DNA of 64,000 nt, from assembly GCF_002846335.1 (NCBI RefSeq), contig NZ_PJMQ01000001.1, forward strand, positions 1,054,001 through 1,118,000. Reading direction: 5' to 3'. The DNA comes from Janthinobacterium sp. 61. GTDB lineage: Bacteria > Pseudomonadota > Gammaproteobacteria > Burkholderiales > Burkholderiaceae_D. Position 1 is the first letter of the stretch; each line of letters opens with the position of its first letter. Shown here piece after piece: positions 51,662-61,900 of this stretch. The translations under genes and the position numbers were made by a program. The notes below the pieces were generated by a model. It did no database searches, was not told the origin of the DNA, and saw nothing but the letters and a program-made list of their open reading frames with translations.

Positions 51662-52968
51662 TGACCATCCGCCGCCAGTTGCTGCTGGGTTTACTGGCGG
51701 CCACCTTGCTGTGCGTGCTCGGCGCAGGCATTTCGCTGTTCCGTTCGCTGCTGGAAGAAGCCAATGAACTGGCCGATTTGCAGCTGCGCCAGCTGGCCGT
51801 GGCCTTGCCCGACGAGTTCGAGCCGCAAACGGGCCTGGCCGCCGCGCAAGAGCCGGAAGAAGCGTTCGCGCTGCAGGCGTGGGACGAGGACGGCCAGCCG
51901 CTGTCCGTCTTGCCGGACCAGCCGGCACTGCCGCGCTATGCGCTGGCCGGCTTTGCCGATGTCACCTTGCGCGGCGAGGACTGGCGCCTGTACGGCGAGA
52001 CGCGGCGCGGCCGCTACGTGCAGGTGGCGCAGGCGCAGGCCGTGCGCGACCAGCTGGCCTGGCAGATGACGATGCGCGCTGGCGCACCCCTGCTGGTGTT
52101 CGCGCTGATCCTGGCGTTGCTGATCGTCGCCGTGGTGGGACGCGCGCTGGCGCCCCTGCACCGGCTGGCCGAATCGGTGGCGGGCCGTTCGCCGGATACC
52201 CTGACGCCGCTGGTGGCCGACGCCATGCCGCCTGAGCTGCGGCCCGTGGCGCTGGCGCTGAATGGATTGATGGGGCAGTTCGAGGCGGCGCTGACGGCGC
52301 AGCGCACCTTCGTTGCCGATGCCGCGCATGAATTGCGTTCGCCGCTGACGGCGCTGAAATTGCAGCTGCAGGTGGCCGAGCGGGCGGGCAGCGAGGAAGA
52401 ACGCCGCGTCGCGCTGGCGCGTCTGCATGAACGGCTGGACCGCAGCACGCACCTGGTGCGGCAACTGCTCAGTCTGGCGCGCCACGAAACGGCGCTGGCG
52501 GCCAGCCAGCTGCACACGGTGGACCTGGGGCAGTTGCTGGAAGCGGCCGTGGCCGATCACAGCGCGCTGGCCGACAGCCGCGCCATCGACCTGGGCGTGG
52601 TGGATACGTTGCCGGCCAGGGTGCTGGTGCAGGCCGATCCCGATGGTTTGCAAGTGTTGCTGAATAACCTGATTGACAACGCCTTGCGTTACACGCAGCA
52701 GGGCGGAAGGGTCGACTTGCAGGCGGCGGTGGAAGAGGGCCGGCCCGTGCTGCGCGTCTCCGACAACGGCCCCGGCGTGCCGCGCCAGCACCATGCACGC
52801 CTGTTCGACCGCTTCTTCCGTCCCGACGGCAACGACGCCTGGGGCTGTGGCCTGGGCCTGTCCATCGTGCGCCATATCGCCGAGCACCACCGGGCCGATA
52901 TCGCGCTGGCCGATGGGGAAGCGGGGCGGGGCCTGCAGGTGACGGTGCGCTTTCCGCAGCCAGCCTGA
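51661..52968 (+). CDS. QseC/TctE-like sensor histidine kinase
   Basis: ATG 51661 shares a base with the regulator's stop. The 435-residue protein has a helix at the N-terminus, a periplasmic domain of ~110 residues, a second helix (LLVFALILALLIVAVV), a HAMP-like stretch, HisKA with VADAAHELRSPLTALK and HATPase_c (NNLIDNALRYTQQGG, GLGLSIVRHIAEHH). It is the cognate partner of the upstream regulator. Confidence 0.93.
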   Translation: MTIRRQLLLGLLAATLLCVLGAGISLFRSLLEEANELADLQLRQLAVALPDEFEPQTGLAAAQEPEEAFALQAWDEDGQPLSVLPDQPALPRYALAGFADVTLRGEDWRLYGETRRGRYVQVAQAQAVRDQLAWQMTMRAGAPLLVFALILALLIVAVVGRALAPLHRLAESVAGRSPDTLTPLVADAMPPELRPVALALNGLMGQFEAALTAQRTFVADAAHELRSPLTALKLQLQVAERAGSEEERRVALARLHERLDRSTHLVRQLLSLARHETALAASQLHTVDLGQLLEAAVADHSALADSRAIDLGVVDTLPARVLVQADPDGLQVLLNNLIDNALRYTQQGGRVDLQAAVEEGRPVLRVSDNGPGVPRQHHARLFDRFFRPDGNDAWGCGLGLSIVRHIAEHHRADIALADGEAGRGLQVTVRFPQPA

Positions 52969-52972
52969 AAGT

Positions 52973-53006
52973 AAAAAAAGCGGATGCCGTCGCCAGCATC
53001 CGCTTT
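52973..53006 (-). terminator. Terminator between convergent kinase and nitroreductase genes
   Basis: An 11-bp stem AAAGCGGATGC/GCATCCGCTTT lies between the two ends. On the minus strand it is followed by a strong T run, so it mainly serves the nitroreductase gene; the plus direction has few T residues. Confidence 0.8.
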
Positions 53007-53025
53007 GCAGTCACGGGCGAAGCGC

Positions 53026-53664
53026 TTACGCCAGCTCGGTGATGAACTGCTCGCGCGCAGGGCGCACTTTTTTCAGGTCCACCAGCCAGTCGCCCTCGTC
53101 GGCGCGGTAGCCCAGCGGCAGCATGACGACGGAACGCAAGCCTTTTTCGCGCAGATTCAGGATTTCATCGACCTTGGCCGGATCAAAACCTTCCATCGGC
53201 GTCGAATCGACTTTTTCCTGCGCTGCGGCGATCAGAGCCGTGCCCACGCCGATATACGCCTGGCGCGCCGCGTGCTGGTAGTTGGTTTCCGCATCGCGCT
53301 GCGGATACGTGGCCAGGATTTGCTGGCGGTACGCTTCCCAGCCTTCATTCTTGAAGCCGCGCACGGTGTTGACCAGGTCAAAGCGCGCGTTGATGCGTTC
53401 TACCGTGTAATTGTCCCAGGCGGCAAACACCAGCAGGTGCGAGGCGTCCGTCACTTGCGACTGGTTCCATGCATGCGGCTTGATCTGCTCGCGCAGGGCC
53501 GGATTCGTCACGACGAATACTTCATACGGGTGCAGACCGCTGGAGCTGGCTGTCAGGCGCACGGCTTCCACAATGCGCTCGACCTTGTCTTGCGGCACCG
53601 TTTTCGTCGGGTCCATCTTCTTGGTGGCGTAGCGCCATTGCAGTGTTTCGAGCAAATCGGACAT
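53026..53664 (-). CDS. NAD(P)H-dependent nitroreductase (NfsB-like)
   Basis: I take MSDLLETLQWRYATKKMDP as start; GGGA lies 7 bases ahead. The 212-residue protein shows WRYATKKMD, LTASSSGLHPYEVFVV, AYIGVGTALIAAAQEKVDSTPMEGF and MLPLGYRADEGDWL, matching oxygen-insensitive FMN nitroreductases/dihydropteridine reductases. It reduces nitro compounds or quinones. Confidence 0.9.
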   Translation of the reverse strand: MSDLLETLQWRYATKKMDPTKTVPQDKVERIVEAVRLTASSSGLHPYEVFVVTNPALREQIKPHAWNQSQVTDASHLLVFAAWDNYTVERINARFDLVNTVRGFKNEGWEAYRQQILATYPQRDAETNYQHAARQAYIGVGTALIAAAQEKVDSTPMEGFDPAKVDEILNLREKGLRSVVMLPLGYRADEGDWLVDLKKVRPAREQFITELA

Positions 53665-53771
53665 GTAAGTCCCTTTCATAATGAATAGTTCAGATTGGAA
53701 ATGATAGCGGATTCAGGCATTTCAAGTGCAAAGGGCCAAAGAACTTGTATAGCGCACTCAAACGGGGTTGT

Positions 53772-54782
53772 CTACAGGCCAAGCATGGCAAGCTCATGCT
53801 GTGGATAGCGCGCGCCCTGCACGCTGGCGGGCGCAAAGGCGGCGCCGATGGCGGCCAGTTCGGTTTCGCTCAGGGTGATCTGCGCAGCAGCCACATTCTC
53901 TTCCAGGTGCGTCACGCTGCGGGCGCCAGGAATGGGCACGAGATCGGTGCCCTGGGCCAGCAGCCAGGCCAGTGCCAGCTGGGCCGCTGTGGCGCCGCGC
54001 GCCGCCGCCAGGCGCTGCAGCTCGGCAATCATGTGCGCGTTGGCCGCCATCGCCAGCGGCTGGAAACGGGGCAGGCTGTGGCGGTAGTCATCCGGCGCCA
54101 GTGCGGCGCTGGACGTGAGCTGGCCCGTCAGGAAGCCCCGGCCTAGCGGGCTGTAGGGGACGAAGCCGACGCCCAGCGCGCGGCAGGCGGGCAGCACTTC
54201 GGCTTCCACGTCGCGGCTCCACAGCGAATACTCGGATTGTACGGCCGCAATCGGGTGCACTGCGTGGGCGCGGCGCAGGGTGGAGGCCGATACTTCCGAC
54301 AGCCCCAGGTTGCGCACCTTGCCCGCGCGCACCAGATCGGCCATGGCGCCCACGACGTCCTCGATGGGCACGGCGGGGTCCACGCGGTGCTGGTACAGCA
54401 GGTCGATACACTCGATGTCCAGCCTGGACAGCGATGCTTCCACGGCGCGGACGATGTGCTCGGGGCGGCTGTCCACGCCCGCCATGCGTTCCACACCCTG
54501 GCCGTGGGGCAAGATCTTGAAGCCGAACTTGGTGGCCACACTGACCTTGACTTTGCCGCGCAGCTGCTTCAGGGCGCGGCCCACCAGCTCTTCGTTGGCG
54601 TAGGGGCCGTAGACTTCCGCCGTATCGATCAGGGTGACGCCCAGTTCCACGGCGCGGTGCAGCACGCGCAGCGAGGTGGCTTCGTCGGCGCCGCCGTAGG
54701 CAAAGCTCATGCCCATGCAGCCCAGGCCGATGGGGGCGACGCGCAAGCCGGACTTGCCCAATGTTCTGTATTCCATTTCCAT
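53772..54782 (-). CDS. Aldo/keto reductase
   Basis: The 336-residue protein has the AKR pattern YRTLGKSGLRVAPIGLGCMGMS, catalytic Asp/Tyr in LIDTAEVYGP, Lys in VATKFGF and His in LLYQHRVD, with a C-terminal cofactor site IPGARSVTHLEEN. It likely reduces aldehydes with NADPH. The LysR gene 108 bases away is divergent and probably regulates it. Confidence 0.93.
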   Translation of the reverse strand: MEMEYRTLGKSGLRVAPIGLGCMGMSFAYGGADEATSLRVLHRAVELGVTLIDTAEVYGPYANEELVGRALKQLRGKVKVSVATKFGFKILPHGQGVERMAGVDSRPEHIVRAVEASLSRLDIECIDLLYQHRVDPAVPIEDVVGAMADLVRAGKVRNLGLSEVSASTLRRAHAVHPIAAVQSEYSLWSRDVEAEVLPACRALGVGFVPYSPLGRGFLTGQLTSSAALAPDDYRHSLPRFQPLAMAANAHMIAELQRLAAARGATAAQLALAWLLAQGTDLVPIPGARSVTHLEENVAAAQITLSETELAAIGAAFAPASVQGARYPQHELAMLGL

Positions 54783-54890
54783 TCCTCGTCAAAAAAGATG
54801 CAATGAGTATGGACGAAGCAACAGCATGCGATAAGATCACTTATTCTGCATGTATTACTGAATATGGCTCATTAATCTTTTTCCTCCATC

Positions 54891-55778
54891 ATGGCTGACC
54901 TGAATGAATTGACGGCCTTTGCCGCCGTCGCCCGCCTGCGCAGCTTTCGCAAGGCGGCCCTCGAACGGGGCGTGTCCGCCTCGGCCCTGAGCCATGCGCT
55001 GCGCACGCTGGAAGAGCGCCTGGGCGTGCGCCTGCTGAACCGCACCACGCGCAGCGTCACGCCGACCGAGGCGGGGCAGCAGTTGCTGGCGCGCCTGGCG
55101 CCGGCCATGCGCGAAATCGATGATGCCTTGCTGGACCTGAGCACCTTGCAGGATGTGCCTGCAGGCAAGCTGCGCCTGAACGTGCCCCGTCCGGCCGCGC
55201 GGCTGCTGCTGGCGCCCATGCTGAGCTGTTTTGTGGCCCGCTATCCGCGCGTGCAAGTGGAACTGGTTACCGATGACGGCATGATCGATATCGTGCGCGA
55301 CGGTTTTGACGCGGGCATCCGCTTCGGCGAGCAGGTGGCGGCCGATATGATTGCCGTGCCTGTGGGCGCGCCGCAACCGTTCTTGGTGGTGGCGTCGCCC
55401 GCCTACCTGGCTGCGCATGGCGCACCGGCCACGCCGCACGTGCTACTGGAGCATGCCTGTATCGGTCGGCGTTTTCCCAGCGGGCGCCAGTATGCGTGGG
55501 AGTTCGGGCAGGAGGGGGAAGCCGTCAGCATCGCCGTCAGCGGTCCGCTGGTATTCGACGATGATGAGCTGATGCTGCGCGCGGCCCGCGATGGCGCGGG
55601 ACTGGCGTATGTGTACGAGGCCGATGCGCGCGCCGATATCGCGGCGGGGCGCCTGGTCAATGTGCTGGAGCGCTGCTTGCCGCCGCCGTCCCGTTACTTC
55701 CTGTATTACCCCAGCAGGCGGCAGATGCCGGCCGTATTGCGCGCCTTTGTCGACATGCTGCGTGCGCCGCCGGTGTAG
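54891..55778 (+). CDS. LysR-family regulator
   Basis: The 295-residue protein has an N-terminal winged HTH (AFAAVARLRSFRKAALERGVSASALSHALRTLEERLGVRLL) and a substrate-binding domain. It is divergent from the aldo/keto reductase gene, the usual layout for a LysR regulator and its target. The inducer is unknown. Confidence 0.92.
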   Translation: MADLNELTAFAAVARLRSFRKAALERGVSASALSHALRTLEERLGVRLLNRTTRSVTPTEAGQQLLARLAPAMREIDDALLDLSTLQDVPAGKLRLNVPRPAARLLLAPMLSCFVARYPRVQVELVTDDGMIDIVRDGFDAGIRFGEQVAADMIAVPVGAPQPFLVVASPAYLAAHGAPATPHVLLEHACIGRRFPSGRQYAWEFGQEGEAVSIAVSGPLVFDDDELMLRAARDGAGLAYVYEADARADIAAGRLVNVLERCLPPPSRYFLYYPSRRQMPAVLRAFVDMLRAPPV

Positions 55779-56864
55779 TCAGCCGGTGGCCGGCGGCGCG
55801 CCATGCTCGACCGGCCACTTGATCGTAAACAGGCTGCCGCCCGCCTTGCCGCGCGTGCACACCGCGCTGCCGCCATGGGCGCGGGCGATGGCTTCGACCA
55901 CGGCCAGCCCCAGGCCGCTGCCCGCGTTCAGGTCGACACGCGCGCTGTCGCCGCGGCGGAACGCCTCGAACACGTGCGGCGCCAGTTCCTCGGCAATACC
56001 GGGACCCGCATCCTCGACGCTCAGGTAGTACTGGCCGGCCTGTACGCGGGTGCGCAGGCGCAGCAGGCCCGGATGCGCATAGCGGCGCGCGTTGTCGAGC
56101 AGGGCCAGCACGATTTGCCGGATGCGCGCGGCGTCGCAGCAGACGGGATGGTCGGACAGGTGCAACTGCAGGGAAAAGCCGGCCGCTTCCATGTCCGGCG
56201 CCAGCAGGCGGCCCACTTCCTCGATTTCCAGCGTCAGGTCCGTCCACGCCATGCGCAGCTGCATGTAGCCGCTGTCGGCCAGGCTCAGGGTGCGCAAGTC
56301 CTCGATCAGGCGGCCCAGGTCCTCGACTTGCGATAGCAGGCTGGAAAACGGCACTTCTTCGGGCTTGAAGACGCCGTCGACCACACCCTGCAAGGTGCCG
56401 CGCAGGATGGTCACGGGCGTGCGCAGTTCGTGCGCGATGGCGGCATTCCACGTCTCGCTTTCCTTGGCCGCCCGCTGCAGGCGCTCGGCCATGCTGTTGA
56501 AGTCATCGACCAGCATGGCCGTCTCGCCCAGGCTGCGGTCGCCCGCGAAGGCGCGCGCGGACAGGTCGCCATGCGCCACGCGGCGCACGCTGTCCATCAC
56601 CGAATTGATGGGTTTCAGGATGCGCGAAGCGAGTTTGATGGCGAAAAACGCGGCCAGCAGCAAGCCGAAGATGGTGATGGCGAAGATCCACAGCCACTCG
56701 ACGGTACTGGGCGACCAGTCGTCGGGTTCGGACAGCATGTTGGGGTCGATCTTGAAGGCGACGGCAAAGAAGATCCATGAACCCATCCAGATGAGCAGGA
56801 TGCTGCTGACCATCAGCACGGACATCGACAGCACGATCTGCCGGTTCAAGCCTGTGAAGCGCAT
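55779..56864 (-). CDS. BaeS-like sensor histidine kinase
   Basis: MRFTGLNRQIVLSMSVL is chosen as start since it overlaps the regulator stop. The 361-residue protein has two membrane helices around a ~40-residue periplasmic loop, a HAMP (RILKPINSVMDSVRRVAHGDLSARA), HisKA with IAHELRTPVTILRG and an ATPase domain (LLDNARRYAHPG, GSGLGLAVVEAIA). Together with the next gene it faces the RND pump operon, resembling AdeRS or BaeSR control of efflux. Confidence 0.92.
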   Translation of the reverse strand: MRFTGLNRQIVLSMSVLMVSSILLIWMGSWIFFAVAFKIDPNMLSEPDDWSPSTVEWLWIFAITIFGLLLAAFFAIKLASRILKPINSVMDSVRRVAHGDLSARAFAGDRSLGETAMLVDDFNSMAERLQRAAKESETWNAAIAHELRTPVTILRGTLQGVVDGVFKPEEVPFSSLLSQVEDLGRLIEDLRTLSLADSGYMQLRMAWTDLTLEIEEVGRLLAPDMEAAGFSLQLHLSDHPVCCDAARIRQIVLALLDNARRYAHPGLLRLRTRVQAGQYYLSVEDAGPGIAEELAPHVFEAFRRGDSARVDLNAGSGLGLAVVEAIARAHGGSAVCTRGKAGGSLFTIKWPVEHGAPPATG

Positions 56865-57616
56865 CAGTCGCTTTCCAGCCGGTAACCTACGCCGCGCAGG
56901 CTGGCCGGCATGTTCATGACGCCCGCTTCCTCGAGCTTCTTGCGCAGCTTGCTGACATGGCTGTCCACCGTGCGTTCCAGCGAATTGCTCTCGGGCATGC
57001 ACGACTCCAGCAATTCCAGGCGGCTGCAGACGCGCCGCGGCGTGCGCGCCAGGTGGGCCAGCAGGCGAAATTCCGTCAGCGTCAGGCTGAGCATGAGGGG
57101 CTGGGGCGCGCCTTCGCGCAGCACGCTGGCCACATACGTTTCCTGGTCGATTTCGATGGCCCCGCAGCGCAGGCGCTGGCCGCCCACCGGGTGGTGGCGC
57201 ACGCGCGAGCGGCGCAGCACGGCCGCCACGCGCGCCACCACTTCGGCTGGATTGAAGGGCTTGATGATGTAGTCGTCGGCGCCCACGCGCAGGGCGGCCA
57301 GCTTGTCCGCATCCTGGTCGCGCGCCGTGAGCATGATGACGGGCGTTTCGCCGCGCCGCCGCACTTCCGTCAGCACGCCCCAGCCATCGACCTTGGGCAT
57401 TTGCACGTCGAGCAGCAGCAGGTCCGGCGCCAGCGCCAGGTGCTGCTGCAGCGCTTCCTGGCCGTCCAGGGCGAAGGCCGTGCGGTAGCCATCTCGCTCC
57501 AGGTAACCGGCGAGGATGCGGGCGATTTGCGGTTCATCTTCAGCGATCAGGACGAGGGCGGAAGGGGGTATGGTGGCAAGAAACGAGGGCTGCGTGGCGC
57601 TGTGATGATAGTTCAT
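56864..57616 (-). CDS. BaeR-like response regulator
   Basis: The 250-residue OmpR-type regulator has a ~20-residue N-terminal extension, receiver with Asp70 (LLLLDVQMPKVDG) and IIKPF, and a winged helix ending SLERTVDSHVSKLRKKLEEAG and LRGVGYRLESD. It is encoded first, upstream of the kinase, and divergent (133 bases) from the RND operon, which it probably controls. Confidence 0.93.
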   Translation of the reverse strand: MNYHHSATQPSFLATIPPSALVLIAEDEPQIARILAGYLERDGYRTAFALDGQEALQQHLALAPDLLLLDVQMPKVDGWGVLTEVRRRGETPVIMLTARDQDADKLAALRVGADDYIIKPFNPAEVVARVAAVLRRSRVRHHPVGGQRLRCGAIEIDQETYVASVLREGAPQPLMLSLTLTEFRLLAHLARTPRRVCSRLELLESCMPESNSLERTVDSHVSKLRKKLEEAGVMNMPASLRGVGYRLESD

Positions 57617-57749
57617 ATAAATAGTCTAGCATTCTTCGCGCTCTCCATCGAATCTCCACATTTCTTTGACGAAACATCCACGCAAGGCTTTTATGCTGCG
57701 CTTATCTGTCGACCGGACCGCCGGTTGGGATCCGCCATAGAGAAAAGTC

Positions 57750-58913
57750 ATGCCAGTAAAGTACCTCACCAGGAAAAACATATTCATCGCCGCGGCACTG
57801 CTCAGCCTTGCCGCCTGTTCCAAACCCGCGCCGGAAGAAGGCGCCGCACCGCCCGCCGCCGTGACGGTGCTCAAGCTGCAAGCGGCGCCCGTGGTCCTCA
57901 GCGACGAATTGCCGGGCCGCGTGGCCGCCTTCCGCACGGCCGATATCCGCCCGCAGGTGGGCGGCATCGTGCTGCGTCGCCAGTTCGAGCAGGGCGCCGA
58001 AGTGAAGGCGGGGCAGAAGCTGTTCCAGCTCAACCCCGCGCCGTTCCAGGCGGAAGTCGATTCGGCCGCCGCCGCCCTGCAGCATGCGGTGGCCACGGCG
58101 AACCGCGCCAGCAGCCAGGCCGACCGTTTGAAACCGCTGGTGGAGGCGGACGCCATCAGCCGCCAGGCATATGACGATGCAGTTGCCCAGCGCGAGCAAG
58201 CCGTGGCCACCGTGGCGCAGGCGCGGGCCAGCCTCGCGCGCCGCCGCCTGGACCTGGCCTTTGCCAGTATCGAGGCACCGATTGCCGGGCGCATCGGCTC
58301 CGAACTGGTGACCGAAGGCGCGCTCGTGGGCCTTGCCGATGCAACGCCGATGGCGCGCATCCAGCAAATCGACAAGGTGTATGTCGACGTGCGCCAGCCA
58401 GCCGCCGCGCTGGCAGCGCTGCAAGCCTCAGGCAACGGAGGCGCTGACAAGCTGCCCGTGACGATCCTGGGCGCGGACGGCCAGCCGCATCCCGTGACGG
58501 GGCGCATCCTGTTCTCGGGCATCAGCGTCGATGCGGGCACGGGCGACGCCGTCATCCGCGTGCTGGTCGACAATCCGCAGCGCCAGCTCTTGCCGGGCAT
58601 GTTCGTGCGTGCCCGCATCGCCCGCGCCGTGCAGGCAAATGGCGTGCTCGTGCCGCAGCAAGCCGTCTTGCGCAGCAGCGATGGCCAGGCGCAGGCCTGG
58701 GTGCTCGATGGCACGCACAAAGCCAGCCTGAAACCGATTGCCGTGGGCGACGTGGTCGAGCACCAGTATGTGGTCAACGGCGGATTGAAGGCCGGTGAAA
58801 CCGTCGTCATCGAAGGCCAGGAACGCCTGCAGCCAGGCGCCACCGCCGCGCCCCAACCGTGGAAGCGCGCCGCCGCCGTTGCCAAAGCACCTCCCGTCAG
58901 CGCCGTGCGCTGA
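57750..58913 (+). CDS. RND efflux periplasmic adaptor lipoprotein (AcrA/MexA-like)
   Basis: The 387-residue protein has a lipoprotein signal (IFIAAALLSLAACSK) and the membrane-fusion order: lipoyl half (TADIRPQVGGIVLRRQFEQGAEVKAGQ), coiled-coil hairpin (~100-170), lipoyl return (IEAPIAGRIG) and barrel (LVPQQAVLRSSDGQAQAWV). It bridges the inner-membrane pump and outer-membrane channel. It is the first gene of a three-gene efflux operon. Confidence 0.95.
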   Translation: MPVKYLTRKNIFIAAALLSLAACSKPAPEEGAAPPAAVTVLKLQAAPVVLSDELPGRVAAFRTADIRPQVGGIVLRRQFEQGAEVKAGQKLFQLNPAPFQAEVDSAAAALQHAVATANRASSQADRLKPLVEADAISRQAYDDAVAQREQAVATVAQARASLARRRLDLAFASIEAPIAGRIGSELVTEGALVGLADATPMARIQQIDKVYVDVRQPAAALAALQASGNGGADKLPVTILGADGQPHPVTGRILFSGISVDAGTGDAVIRVLVDNPQRQLLPGMFVRARIARAVQANGVLVPQQAVLRSSDGQAQAWVLDGTHKASLKPIAVGDVVEHQYVVNGGLKAGETVVIEGQERLQPGATAAPQPWKRAAAVAKAPPVSAVR

Positions 58914-58957
58914 CCCGTACGCATTGAAAGTGTACTTACTGAAAGTGGTTTAATCAC

Positions 58958-61900
58958 ATGCCTCAATTTTTCATCAACCGCCCCGTCTTTGCGTGGGTGG
59001 TGGCGGTCTTCATCGTCCTGTTCGGACTGATCGCCATACCGCAATTGCCGATTGCGCGCTTTCCTTCCGTGGCGCCGCCTAGCGTCAGCATCAGCGCCAA
59101 CTACCCTGGCGCCACGCCGCAAACCATGAACGATTCCGTGGTGGGCCTGATTGAACGCGAGCTGTCTGGCGTCAAGCACCTGCTGTATTTCGAGTCGTCC
59201 ACCGATACGTCGGGTTCGGCCTCGATCACCGTCACTTTCCAGCCCGGCACCGATCCGGAAATGGCGCAGGTGGATGTACAAAACCGCCTGAAAGCCATCG
59301 AACCGCGCCTGCCGCAAGCCGTGCGGCAAAATGGCCTGACGGTGGAATCTGCGTCGTCGGGCTTTTTGATGATCGTCAGTTTGATCTCCGAGAATGGCCA
59401 GCACGATGAAGTGGCGCTGGGCGACTACCTGGCGCGCAACGTGACGGAAGAACTGCGCCGCATTCCCGGCGTGGGCAAAGTGCAGCTGTTCGGCTCCGAG
59501 CGGGCCATGCGCATCTGGGTCGATCCGGCCAAGCTGGTATCGTACAACATCGCCATGGGCGAGCTGACGGCCGCCATCGCGCAGCAAAATGCGCAGATTG
59601 CCCCGGGCCGCCTGGGCGACTCGCCCGCCGTCGAAGGCCAGCGTGTCACCATTCCGCTGACGGTGCAGGGCCAGCTGCAAACGCCGGCCGAATTTTCCGC
59701 CATCGTGCTGCGCGCGAATGCGGATGGCTCGAAAGTGACGATTGGCGACGTGGCGCGCGTGTCCTTGGGGGCGCAAAGCTTCAACTTCAGCATCCGCGAA
59801 AACGGACAAGCCGCGTCTGGCGCCGCCATCATGCTGTCGCCGGGCGCCAACGCCGTGCAGACGGCGGCCGCCGTGCGTGCGCGCATGGCCGAGTTGGCGC
59901 ACACCATGCCTGCCGGGATCAAGTACTCGGTGCCGTTCGACACGGCGCCGTTCGTGAAAATCTCGATTGAAAAGGTCATCGTCACCTTGCTGGAAGCGAT
60001 GGTGCTGGTGTTCCTTGTCATGTACCTGTTCCTGCAAAAGATACGCTACACCCTGATTCCCGCCATCGTCGCGCCGATTGCCCTGATGGGCACTTTTACG
60101 GTGATGCTCCTGGCCGGCTATTCGGTCAACGTACTGACCATGTTCGGCATGGTGCTGGCCATCGGCATCATCGTCGATGACGCCATCGTGGTCGTGGAGG
60201 CGGTGGAGCGCCTGATGGCCACCGAAGGCTTGTCGCCAAAAGAAGCGACGTCGAAAGCGATGCGCGAAATCACGGGCGCCGTGGTCGGCATCACCCTGGT
60301 GCTGACTGCCGTGTTCATCCCCATGGCCTTGGCCAGCGGTTCCGTGGGCGCCATCTACCGCCAGTTTACGCTGGCCATGGCCGTGTCGATCCTGTTTTCG
60401 GCGTTTTTGGCGCTGACCCTGACGCCGGCCCTGTGCGCCACCATGCTGAAACCGATCGGCCTGCACGACCACGATAAAAAGGGATTTTTCCTGTGGTTCG
60501 ACCGCCAGTTCGAGCGCATGACGGCCCGCTATGAAAAGGGCGTGGTGGCGATGCTGAAACGCGCCGGCCGTTCGATGGTGCTGTATGGCGCCATCGTCGC
60601 GGCGCTGGGCGTGGCCTTCATGCAGCTGCCATCGGCCTTTTTGCCCGAGGAAGACCAGGGCTATTTCATCACCTCGATCCAGCTGCCGTCCGACGCCACC
60701 ATGGAGCGCACGCTCGATGTCGTCAAACTGTATGAGCAGCACGTGGCCACGCGACCCGGCATTGAGGTGAATCAATCGATCCTCGGCTTCAGCTTTTCCG
60801 GCGCGGGACCGAATGCGGGCCTGGCGTTCACCATGCTGAAGGACTGGAAAGAGCGCAAGGGCGCCACGGCGCAGGAAGAAGTGGCGCTGGCGCAGGCCGC
60901 CATGTCGCAGGCGAAGGAGGGCGTGATCATGAGCCTGATGCCGCCCGCCATCGATGAACTGGGCAACTCGTCCGGCTTTTCCCTGCGCCTGCAAGACCGC
61001 GCCAACCAGGGTATCAACGCTTTGCAGGCGGCGCAGAACCAGTTGCTGGGCCTGGCCGCGCAAAGCAGCAAGGTGGCGGGCGTGTATCCGGACGGCTTGC
61101 CGCCCGGCGCCAGCGTGCGCCTCGATATCGACCGCACCAAGGCCGAGGCATTGGGCGTGTCATTTACAGCCATCGCCGACATGCTGACGGCGGCCATGGG
61201 CTCGACCTATGTCAATGATTTCCCGAATGCTGGCCGCATGCAGCAAGTGATCATCCAGGCCGATGCTGCCGCGCGCATGCAGTTGAACGACGTGCTGGCC
61301 TTGCGCATCCGCAACAACGCGGGCGGCATGGTGGCCTTGGGCGAGCTGGTGCGCCCCGTGTGGAGCGAATCGCCGCTGCAACTGGTGCGCTACCAGGGTT
61401 ATCCGGCGGCGCGCATTTCGGGCAGCGCGGCGCCCGGCGTGTCCAGCGGCGACGCCATGCTGGAAATGGAACGTCTGGTGAAACAGCTGCCGCCCGGCTT
61501 CACGCTGGCGTGGACGGGACAGTCGCTGCAAGAGAAGGAATCGGCCTCGCAGGCGCCCATGCTGATGGCGCTGTCGATGCTGGTGGTCTTCCTCGTGCTG
61601 GCGGCCCTGTATGAAAGCTGGTCGATTCCCGTCTCCGTGATGCTGGTGGTGCCGCTGGGATTGCTTGGCGCCGTGCTGGCCGTGATGGTGCGCGGCATGC
61701 CGAACGATGTGTTCTTCAAGGTGGGCATGATCACGATCATCGGCCTGTCGGCGAAGAATGCCATTTTGATCGTCGAATATGCGCGCCAGTTGCAGGCGCA
61801 GGGCAAGGGGCTGGTCGAAGCGACAGTGGAAGCGGCCCGCTTGCGTCTGCGCCCGATTCTGATGACGTCTTTGGCGTTCGCGCTGGGCGTCGTGCCGCTG

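Noticed and set aside
57626..61063. Long open frame (1145 codons) on the minus strand
   Set aside because: It is antisense to the RND adaptor and pump genes and composed of repetitive His/Arg/Gly-rich sequence. No family features are visible.
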